Assembly: GCA_905221605.1 (NCBI GenBank)
Contig: CAJNDS010000105.1
Location: forward strand, 1 to 40,000
Direction of reading: 5' to 3'
Source of the DNA: Symbiodinium natans
Taxonomy: Eukaryota; Sar; Dinophyceae; Suessiales; Symbiodiniaceae
Length of the DNA stretch: 40,000 nucleotides
Made by a program: the position numbers and the translations under genes. Of this stretch, positions 30,987 to 40,000 are shown in pieces (positions within the stretch are counted from its first letter, which is position 1; each line of letters starts with the position of its first letter). Under the pieces are notes generated by a model that had not been told where the DNA came from, did no database searches, and worked only from the letters and a program-made list of their open reading frames with translations.

Positions 30987-33374
30987 CCCTCGAAGAAAGT
31001 GTTGCAGCTGCGAGGGCGGCAGGCTTCTCAACAGCTGCGGACGCCTATGACTTTGTGGCCTGGCGGCGAACCCCAGACCCAACTCCTGATGCCTTCCTTG
31101 TGGCCCCCGGTCTTGGCCGGGCGCTTTTTATGGCTGGGGTCTCCAAAGGCTTGGAAGGGTCGACCCGAAGGCTCACGGGAAGTTGTATGTTGGGGCAACT
31201 GCACATAGAACCCTGGCCATTCTATGAGCCTTCAAGAAACGGGTCATGTGGACCCTAACATCGATCTCCACCCTCTAATCAGGACCCCAGTATGGTACCC
31301 CCAATTTCGAATTTCGGAAACCCCCCATACCTGCTTTTTTTAAATTGTGCAGGCCTCCATACCATGAGTCTGCTAAGGGCATAAGGCGGGAGTGGGGGCA
31401 GGGGGATTCCTACAAGATTCCCCTTCGAGAGTTTGGGCCCAACCCTGCAATACACAGCACCCGGTCACCCCGTACACCTCAAGATTTTAAACCTTAAGAC
31501 CCCAAACCCTAAACCCCAAACCCTAAACCCCAAACCCCAAACCATAACCCTAAACCCTAAACCCTACACCCTAAACCCGAAACCCGAAATCGAGGTGGTC
31601 GTCGGCGGCGGTGCCGCCGGGGCCGTAATCGCCTCGCGTCTCAGCGAAGACCCTGGGGCCAAGGCCGCTTGGCTGGAGAAGAAGCGCTTAGAGCACAGTT
31701 TGGGTTCAGGGTAATAGGGTTTAGGGTTTAGGGTTTAGAGTTTTGGGTTTTGGGTTTAGGGTTTAGGGTTTAGGGTTGTTTATGCGAACGGTCTTGCAGA
31801 CGATCCTGAAGCACCAACTTTGGGGAATTGTACAAGGGAGGAGTTACGAATTTGTGATGCTACAACATGGCTCGCCTGCACTTGCTGTGAAGCGATCGGC
31901 TCACTAGCCAGACCTCCCTATGCGCTCTATGGTGCTCTGTCGCATAGGCACTTCAGGGTGACAGGGAACCCTAAACCCTAAACCGTAAACCCTAAACCCT
32001 AAACCCCAAACCCTAAACCCTAAACCCTAAACCCTAAACCTACTGTACATCGAAGCCACTAAACACTCGTGCTGCAAGAAGTCTGCGAAAGACTCAGCAG
32101 CAGCATGGATATCAGAGGGACGAACGCTAAACATCGTTGGTGTTTAGGGTTTGGTCTATGCTTAAGGGTTGAGGTTTTAGGGTTTAGGGTTTGGGGGGGG
32201 GGGGTTGAAGGAGCGCTTTCAACACAATTTGGGTTGAGTGTTCAAGGACTAGAAGACGAAGTGGGTTTTTGGGTTTGGGATGTTAGGGTTTGGGGTTCTG
32301 GGGCCATAGGTTCGGGGAACATTGACGTCAAACGTCTTCTGTGCCTGTTGAAGAAGGAAGTCAGGGTGTCAGCCCCAAGCCCCAAGCCCTCAACCCTCAA
32401 CCCTCAACTCTCAACCCTCAACCCTCAACCCTAAACCCAAAACCCTAAACCCTAAACCTAGCAGGTGCTTCTCCTGGAGGCCGGGCCGAAGCCACCTCCC
32501 GAAGCTGCCATGCCCGTGTCCTGCGGGGCGCTCCAGAACACGCCGGTGGACTGGGCCAGGAGAGGGGAGCAGAGCTGTTTGGGAGGTTTAGGGTTTAGGG
32601 TTTAGGGTTTGGGGTTTGGGGTTTGGGGTTTGGGGTTTGGGGTTTAGAGGGTGAAGGGTTTAGGGTTTAGGGTTTAGGGCTTACGGTATAAGGCTTAAGT
32701 TCCGGGGTTCAGGGATTTGGGGGGTTTAGGGGTTTAGGGCTTTAGTTCAGGGGTTTAGGGGTTTCGGGCTTAGGGGTTTAGGGCTTAAGTTCAGGGATTC
32801 AGGGGTTTACGGGTTTAGGGCATAGGGGTTTAGGGCTTAAGTTCAGGGTTCAGGGTTTAGGGGGTTTGTGGGTTTAGGGGCTTAGGGGTTTAGGGCTTAG
32901 GTGTTTAGGGCTTCGGGGTTTAGGGCGTAGGGTTTAGGGGTTTGGTGTTGCGGGTTTTGGCATCTGTCGGCGTGGCCGGCCTGCACATTAACAGTCAAGG
33001 GTGCCCTTTTTTAGCTTGAAGGGGCTCATAAGGGAACCTAAACCCCGAAAAAAGGGACATAAGGGGTCCACTGCTTACCTGCTAGATATTTCACTGGGGC
33101 CCAGAGTATGCCCTTACTCCCCTTGTTCTCTTGGGGGGGGGGGGGGGGGGTTAAGTTCCCTCCTAAGCCCTTTTACATCAAAAAGGGCACCCTTATGATT
33201 CCTAGGTTACTCTTGGGTCTAGCGCATGAAGACGACGGAGCTGTCAGCGATGCGGAACCTTCTGCGCACGACATCTCTTAGCCTCGTCCGTCTCAAGAAC
33301 AGCCGCAAAGGCTGACCGGGAGATCATGGTCTGGGGTAAAGTGGCCAAATCGGGTATAAAAATATACACAAACA

Positions 33375-33406
<32 letters not shown>

Positions 33407-36400
33407 ATATCCCTGAGTCAGCAGCGTACTTAAAAGGATTCGGATCTATATATATATATATACACTTTTAAAAATTTGTTTATTTGCCTTCAATCCAGCC
33501 TCGACACTGACAGTACCTGAAACCCGAATTAAACCCTTGCACGCGCGAAACCGTGAACCCCAAGCCCTAGCTTAATCCTAAACCCTAACCCCCCCCCCCC
33601 CCCCAAACCCTAAACCCTAAACCCCAAACCCTAAACCCTAAACCCTAAACCCACTGTGCTCTGTGCTGAATTCTGAAAGGAGGGGCCCTGGCGGAGGGGT
33701 TGCAAAGAAGCTGAAGGACAGATCCGGCCAAAGGGCTCCAGATCCAGAAGTTGAAAGTTTAGTTAGGGTTTAGGGTTAAGGGTTTGGGGTTTAGGGTTAG
33801 GGTTTAGGGTATATAGAGTTTAGGGTTTAGGGTTTGGGAATTGGGGCTTCGAGGTCAAGAATCCCTGAACCCGGAACCCCACAACTTCACAACAGAACTT
33901 CGCCAAGTTTCTTGCGTTGGAGCTGTGGCCGTACCCCACGATTCTGAGCTATAGATGTTCGTGCTGTGAATGAAGCCACATTCCTTACGGGGGCCTTGGG
34001 CGCACCCTAAACCCCTAGCCCCAAATCCTAAACCCCCAAGCCCCAAACCCTAAACCCCCAAACCTACAGTTCTGGCTAACTTGTATAAGGAAGTGGGTCG
34101 TCCGAGGGAGAAATCATTTCATGGCCCTGCCTTGCCCCTGAAATCACGGAGCCAGCCTGCTTAGTAAACTGGGTAGGCCCTTGGGACATTTAATATTTTT
34201 CCCTCATTGGGTTTAAGAGGATAAGAAGTAGGATTCAGAGGGTTTTGAGGGACTACTTAGTGAAGAAGGGTTGAGGGTTGAGGCTTCCATTCGGGTTTCG
34301 GGCTTTATCAGGAACATGCCTTCAGTCGTCAAAAGCGATCGGGGATTCGGCTCCCGTAAGTCTTCAAACCTTTGGAGGGTTTAGTTGGAGCTGTCGGGGG
34401 GGGGGGCAAGTGCAGTCGGCAATCGGCAAGCTCTGTAAACCCTAAGCTTCCGAAAGCCCTGGGTCTCGAGGGTGTAGGGTACTTCTGGGATCTTGGAGAC
34501 CTAAGAATTTCTCAGATCCACCCCCAACTTCTCAGAGTTCGAGTTCGGGGTTTAGGGTTGAGGGGTTGCGCATGTGAGGACGGCCTCATGAGATTGCCAT
34601 CCGGGAAGATGCTTGGTGGCTCCACTTCCATCAACTACATGGAGCCTTGCCTTCTTAAGCTCAGAAGGAACCAGGGGAGGGAGGTCTTAGGGGCGCCCCC
34701 TGTTCCCTTGTTATGGCTTGTTGGCCTGATCTACCCCCGTCCCTTTCACCAGCTGGTGGTTATTTGAAGAAGGACGAATTACGCTTGGGATGGATGCGTG
34801 TATTTGAAGGCTTAGTGGCTGTAACTACATGTCGGGCTATGACCAGGTATAACTCCCCGTGCCTTTTGACCACCCATGAACATTCGCCGGCCTCGATCAG
34901 CATTTGGACATGGTTTTCAGGCTTTGTCCCTTGCTGGAATGCCATACTGGACCCCCTAAACCCTAAACTCTAAAGGCCCTAAGCCCTAAACCCTAAACCC
35001 ATGTCCAAAAGCAGGCATCCGTGAGCATGTCTCGCACCCCTGCCCTGAAGCACCACCCAGCCCTTACAAACCCGCTTACAGCTACCCGGAGACCATGAAC
35101 CTTTCACAGCTGAACCAACCCCCCCCCCCCCCCCTCCCCGCTCTTCCCTCGTACACCCTTAACCCTAACCCTAAACCGTAAACCCTAAGCCCTAAACCCG
35201 AAACCCAAAATACCCCTAGAGATGGTTCTCTCATCTTGACAAGTCCCCCTGCTGATTCACCCCAAGCCGTAAGCCCTAAGCCCTAAACCCCAAACCCCAA
35301 ACCCTAAACCCTAAACCCCAAGCCCTTTTCTGATGCTCCCTTGAGGCCTACGTGCGGGGAGACCCCCGTGACTTCGATGGCTGGGCCGAGGGCGGCGCCA
35401 AGGGGTGGAGCTGGGAGGAGGCTAGGGTTTAGGGTTTAGGGTTTAGGGTTTGGGGTTTAGGGTTTGGGGTTTAGGGTTTAGGGTTTCAAGGAGTTAGGGT
35501 TTAGGGTTTAGGGTTTAAAAGGGATGGTAGTTCTTCTTCAGGGCATTCCAAGAATGTCAGGGCCCTTTTTGGGTGTCCGTTTAACGCATGGGGGGGGGGG
35601 GGGTGTAAAGGAAGGTAGGTGTTACTAGGGCTTTGGGCTTAGTGTTTAGAGTTTAGGGGTGTAGAGACGGGGGGCCCCAAAGACTTCCCCAACCCTGAGG
35701 CCCTAAGGGTCCATGTGCCCGTATACATGGACCTTTTGGGTGCCCTAAACCCTAAACCCTAAACCCTAAACCCTGAACCCTGAACCCTGAACCCTGAACC
35801 CTGAATCCTTAGGCTCATGAGCCGAGACCCCGATAACCCCCCACCCGAAAGGCTCATGAGAGGCTACAGGTTTCGGGTTGAGGGCTCGAGGCCGATAAGT
35901 CGGCCCAAAACTGCAGCTATCACCCTTAAGGAAAATGGCAGCCCTACTTCTAAGTAGCCATGAGCCTCCCCCCCCCCCCCCCCCCCAGGCAAGCTATCCC
36001 CAAAAGCAACCAACCCTGAACCCTAAACCCTCAACCCCTAAACCCTGTTAGCCCTAATCCTAGAAGTTGGTGCCTGGGCCTAAAACCCTGAGCCCTAAAC
36101 CCTAAACCCTAAACCCTAAACCAGGTGCTTCCCTACTTCAAGAAGAGTGAAGGATTCCTCTCTGACACGGCCCCCAAAGATGTGGTGGCCGAAGAGGCCC
36201 ATGGCCGCAGCGGACAGGGTTGGGAAAGTTTTCGGCGGGACCCTGAGCCTTCGTCTTTGGGAGGGTTCCATGGGGTTTAGGGTTTAGGGTTTAGGGTTTA
36301 GGGCTTAGGGCTTAGGGCTTAGGGCTTACGAAGGGTTTTGGGTTTTTTTGGTTGGGAAGGTCCCCCTTTCCAGAATGCAGATCCCGCTAGACGGTGAGCC

Positions 36401-38656
36401 GAGTTTAGAGTACCTGACTTACGAAAAACGCCGTGAGGACCCTACGCCGTGAGTTTCCGCAACCCGCAGCGAGCTGACGTTTCGGCCTTCGTCCGCGCGG
36501 CGCAGGAAGGGTTTGGGGTTCAGGGTTTAGGTTTTAGGGTTTAGGGTATATGGGTATAGGGTTTTGGGTTTATTTAGGGTTTATGGTTTAATTAGGGTTT
36601 AGGGTTTAGGGCTTAGGGTTTAGGGTTTAGGGTTTAGGGTTTAGGGTTGAGTAAAGAAACCCCATGTGGTCCTCAAAATCTTGGTACCCTATAAGTATCA
36701 GGACCGCCTTAGAGTAGTAACTCCAATAAAATCCAGAGGAGTGAAGTGACCATTATGAAACAGGGTTAAACATGTGCTGTTCCTTATAAATATAGCTGAG
36801 TGTGTAGATAGGGTGTCCTTTTCGGGATACGGAACATGCAAACCCTACGTCGTATGGGAATGCAAAAACCGGAGAGTGCGTGTCTACTAATTCCTGGATT
36901 CCCCTTTTCCAGTTTCCAGAATATGGGAATAAATGTTTGATTTCAGTTCATGAGTGAGTTGCGGCGAACCCCCCAGAAGCTTGTATGCGATTCTTGCGCC
37001 CAGGAGCAGTCTGGGGTTGAGGGCACATATATGGACTTCTATACACGGCAGTGGCGTGACGATCGAGTCGGCCTGTATGCACTTGCGTAGTACATCACAC
37101 CATGAGAGTACTCCTCGTTTTGTAGGCACTTTCGGCGTTCGTATTTCCCATGCAAGTAGCGTCTGAGCCTCGACCTATTAACGGTAGACCCTGACAAAAC
37201 CCCAGTGCCCTTAGTCATGTAGTTCACCTTTAAACCCCTAAACAGGCCCGAATCCCAAAACAGCCAGGAGAAGGGGTATACGGCGGGCGACTACAACTCC
37301 AGCGCGCGTGCCCAGACAAACTCTGCCGGCCGAGGGATGGTGAGCCCACATCAGTTTTCTATCACGGCCAATGGTGACCGGGTCGCATGAGCCTTACCTG
37401 GAACCCTCTTGACCTACAGATTTATGTGGGTTCTACCCTACTACTTAAGGGTAGTTACTACTAAACTGTTCTCGCGCTCTGGACCAACAAGGCTTTACCT
37501 GGAAGAACCTGTGTAGACCCTTAAGAAGGGATCCTTTGCCTTAAGTGTCGGGTCTATTTAGCATCTTTTCGGGGCGTTAATCTAGGTAGGGTCGCGAGAG
37601 GTACCTTGGCTTAGCTGCTTGCATGTATACAAGAGCTTTCAGCTCAGCTAGAACGTGCTTCTACGAAGTGTTGCAGTGGATGAGACAAGTTCAGGGTTCG
37701 TTTTTGTGGCTTGGTGCTGCGATTCAACATTCCCACTCCCCTGAGCTCGCTAAACCCTAAACCCTAAATCCTAAACCATAAGGGGATTGTTGTTCGGCAA
37801 CCTCAGAACGCAAGGCCAACGTGAGTCGTCCTACACGGCCTTTCTTGAGCCGCACATGGGCAAGCGATCGAACCTGCACGTGCCCGGGCTGCGAGTGGTA
37901 ACTAGCAGCATAGGTTTCCTTATCAACCCCCTCAAGTAAAAACGAAAAGAAGAGAGGCACCCTTCTGATTGTCAAGTTCCTTAAACATGCCAGCCAAACA
38001 AAAAGCAAAGTTGAGGAAGCAAGTGAGTTCTATTTCACCCTCTTGCCGTCTACTAAGCGTTGGCAGTAAGCCGTTTACAAGCAGCAACCCTACCCCCAAA
38101 TCCCCAAATCCCCAAATCCCCAAATCCTAAACCCTAAACCCTAAACCCTAAACCCTAAACCTCCCTACAGCTTCATTGAACTGAAGCATGCAGCGAGGTT
38201 CAAGAGAACGCGCGCGCCTCGCGGGTCATCCTCGATGGACAGCGAGCAGTTGGCGTGGAGTACGTGGAGGAGAGCGGACTGCGAGAGACCAAGCAGGTCT
38301 ATGCCAGGTGCCTGACCGGGTTGAGGGCTTTACAGGGGCTTTTGTAGGTTCTTGCATTTGAAAAAACAGGATCTTATCGGCTTTATGGCGCCCTGAACCC
38401 TAAACCCTCAACCCCAAGCCCCAAACCCGATTTGTGTTTTGTAAGGCCTCACATGGGCTTCTCTTGGGTTCGAAGCTTAGCAGCTGAACGAGTACACTTT
38501 CCACTTTTTGGGATACCATAATCCCCTATAATTAGAACTGACAGTGTACACTTCTTGGGGACTTCTGAGCTCAGCAACTAAGAAAGAGGGCTGGGGAACT
38601 GCCGCTTGAATGGACAGGCATGAGGTGGTCGTCTCTTGCGGGCCCCTTGGCTGCAG
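30987..38656 (+). CDS. GMC-family FAD oxidoreductase, at least 11 exons, 3' end outside window
   Basis: Proposed exons are 30987-31054, 31595-31663, 32465-32568, 34563-34641, 35346-35420, 36125-36218, 36438-36505, 37268-37331, 37815-37879, 38198-38307 and 38618-38656. Together they read as a GMC (glucose-methanol-choline) oxidoreductase: the FAD Rossmann motif YDFVVVGGGAAGAVIASRLS, VLLLEAGP, then LPSGKMLGGSTSINYM (the GMC signature), AYVRGDPRDFDGW, VLPYFKKSEGF, HGRSGQGPYAVSFRNP, SSYTAFLEPHMGKRSNLHV, RVILDGQRAVGVEYV and HEVVVSCGPLG. These enzymes oxidise alcohols, choline or related substrates with FAD; the substrate here is unknown. The substrate-binding half and catalytic His lie beyond the window. 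All internal acceptors are AG/G; donors are GT, GC or GA. The first exon and the 32568/34563 junction are the least certain. The true start is upstream and not identified. Confidence 0.82.
31055..31594 (+). other. GMC intron with GTGG on both sides
   Basis: 540 bp, GT donor, GAG acceptor. GTGG occurs at 31055-31058 and 31595-31598, consistent with a target duplication. It contains half of a family E element (31250-31335) and a C-rich telomeric tract next to the acceptor. Splicing creates YDF-VVVGGG. Confidence 0.65.
31250..31335. mobile_element. Family E element, right half
   Basis: GTACCCCCAATTTCG followed by CGGAAACCCCCCATA matches the right arm of family E; the left arm is degraded (CATGTGGACCC). 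Confidence 0.45.
32590..32950. repeat. Degenerate TTTAGGG higher-order repeat
   Basis: TTTAGGG/TTTGGGG units pass into a longer unit of the form GGGGTTTAGGGCTTAAGTTC, repeated several times with changes. It lies inside the GMC intron 32569-34562. Confidence 0.8.
33094..33222. mobile_element. Family G element inside a GMC intron
   Basis: CTGGGGCCCAGAGTATGCCC to TTACTCTTGGGTCTAG, enlarged by a G homopolymer. It ends in TAG next to a short open island (33223-33315, ending TGA) that does not match GMC. Confidence 0.6.
35421..36124 (+). other. GMC intron bounded by opposed telomeric arrays
   Basis: 704 bp with a GC donor. The intron starts GCTAGGGTTTAGGG and ends CCCTAAACCAG, so TTTAGGG runs form the 5' arm and CCCTAAA runs the 3' arm of an inverted repeat. 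Joining gives WEE-VLPYFKKSE in frame. Confidence 0.75.
38476..38582. mobile_element. Family B element in the last visible GMC intron
   Basis: CTTAGCAGCTGAACG to CTCAGCAACTAAG, flanks GAAG/AAAG. It matches intron 4 of paralogue C. It ends 35 bp before the exon, so here it is nested in an existing intron. Confidence 0.7.
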
Positions 38657-40000
38657 GTAAGGCTTTGAAGGGTCTGAGGGTTCAGGGTTTAGGGTTTAGG
38701 GTTCAGGGTTCAGGGTTTAGGGTTTAGGGTCTAGGGTCATTTAGGGTTTAGGGTTTCGGGTTCAGCATGACAAGTCCACGCATTCACTAGTCAAGCAAAC
38801 TGTTGAAAACAAGACCTGCCCACCCGCCCCAAGATACTCATAACATTAAGAAATTTCATATATTCTTTACATGCGCAACACGCACCCCATCTATATTGCA
38901 TTATCTCAGAACTCTAATCCTAGAACGCTAAGCCCTAGGATGGTACCCTAAACCCTAAGCCTTGAACCCCCAGACCCTGCACCCTAACCCCTAGGCCCTG
39001 ACTGAGCCGATACACCGACATTGGAACACAGCGGTGCCCGGAGACCGAAAATTGACCGAAATGACTGTAATCAGAACAACATCTGTGCCGATTGACCGCA
39101 AGTTGAACAACACCGGTGGCCGATGAGCGGAAGCTTGAACAACACCGGTGCCGATTGACCGGAATTTGAACAACACCGGTGGCCGATTGACCGAAATCAG
39201 AACAGTGTTTGAATTCATACATGAAAGAGAGGGTGTTAGGCTTCAGGATGAGGGTTGGGGGTTGAGGTTCAGTTTTCAGGACTTAGGGTTCTTTACTGTT
39301 CAGGGTTTAGGGTTCAGGAGCCCAGTCGCAAGGATGTTTGTTCATCATCTTGTGTGTATTCTTGTACAAGCACGATGAACGAGAAGATCATGGGCGATAA
39401 CCTCAGTTCGCCCAGTTAGTTCACCCTATACCCTATGCCGGTGGCCTCTTTATCTGTTGCCCTTATACCTTTATATAGCCCCTAGATACCCTCATAGGAA
39501 CCCCCATACGAAGCAGAAACCCTACTTAAAGAGACCACCAACGAATATAATATGTAGGGCCCCAGACTGCTTCAGTCACTGCCTTCTGCGGCCCTAAGCC
39601 CACAACCTGACATCCGAGGAGCTATGCCAGCGCGGGGCTGCTTCTTCGTTCTGGTCTGGGTCCTAAGGCCTTCACCAGCCCCCAACCCCCCCCCAACCCC
39701 CAACCTCGAAATCCTCAAGCCGTTCAGGGTGTCCCATGTATCCCTAAGGGTCCATGTACCTCATTGTTGTATACTTGGGCCCCAAAGTCCCAAAATTAGC
39801 GTTGATGAGTTTGAGTAAGGGACGGACATCAGTTTATGGTTTGGTGGCTTTTGATCTGCAGAACGATCTGGGACACGCAGAAAGCGATAACCCCAGCATG
39901 ATGATAAATATATGCGACGTAGGGACTTAGTATGAAATTAGCGGAAGAGCGTCTTAACCTGCAGAACCGTTTCCTTCAGCTTAACAAGTATGGGGGGGTT
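38657..40000. other. Right end: probable GMC intron, no further exon recognised
   Basis: Begins at a GTAAGG donor candidate (a GC donor at 38650 is an alternative). It contains telomeric runs at 38680-38760 and a minisatellite. No segment matching the expected next GMC motif (SPxLLxxSGIG-like) was found. Confidence 0.5.
39020..39210. repeat. 32-bp minisatellite
   Basis: Units starting at 39088, 39120, 39151 and 39183 follow the pattern CCGATTGACCG-AA-TTGAACAACACCGGTGG, with degraded units upstream. Each holds the palindrome ACACCGGTG or a near match. Confidence 0.85.

Noticed and set aside
30719-31258. 179-codon open frame as a stand-alone gene
   Set aside because: Only its part near 30987-31054 fits, as the exon leading into the FAD motif. 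The rest has no recognised content and runs through intron and family E sequence.
33223-33315. Open island RMKTTELSAMRNLLRTT as a missing GMC exon
   Set aside because: It does not match the GMC segment expected between VDW and the GKMLGGS signature, and it ends in TGA. The direct 32568 to 34563 join is more consistent.
1-40000. True chromosome end (telomere)
   Set aside because: TTTAGGG runs are short, in both orientations and interspersed with genes and elements. Neither end of the window is a long uniform array.

Overview
This window looks like nuclear DNA of a dinoflagellate or a close alveolate relative. The evidence is: dense interstitial arrays of the plant/dinoflagellate telomere repeat TTTAGGG in both orientations; all recognisable genes on the + strand; a tandem gene array; introns that mix GT, GC and GA donors; and an acceptor that is almost always AG followed by an exon G. 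No bacterial operons, tRNA or rRNA genes were seen.

Layout: (1) 1-3.5 kb, repeat-rich with possible isolated exons. (2) 3.56-5.72 kb, a complete three-exon M3-family zinc oligopeptidase of 619 aa. (3) 7.44-18.74 kb, three tandem paralogues (A, B, C) of a secreted PQQ-type beta-propeller protein. A and B have one intron; C has six. With splices placed at repeat-element boundaries the reading frames close exactly: 480, 486 and 479 aa. (4) 20.9-27.1 kb, small Glu/Ala-rich exon-like islands in telomeric-repeat DNA, gene unknown. (5) 31.0-38.66 kb, a GMC (glucose-methanol-choline) oxidoreductase broken into at least eleven exons of about 40-110 bp. It runs off the right side of the window.

The most striking system is a set of short (about 100-200 bp) non-autonomous inverted-repeat elements. 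They mostly begin CTT/CTA, end AAG/TAG, and make 4-bp target-site duplications. At least eight families are visible, in intergenic DNA, nested in each other, and inserted exactly where introns lie. In genes the duplication begins with G. Its left copy supplies the donor dinucleotide (GT, GC or GA), the element's terminal AAG/TAG supplies the acceptor, and the right copy supplies the exon G. Splicing therefore removes the element plus one duplication copy and restores the pre-insertion coding sequence. Paralogue C against A and B gives an internal before/after comparison with five C-specific introns. Introner elements are known in dinoflagellates and other protists. What this window adds is the family diversity, the target duplication acting as donor, and telomeric repeats carried inside some introns.

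Exon boundaries were deduced by eye from frame closure, paralogue comparison and family motifs; no transcript data were available.
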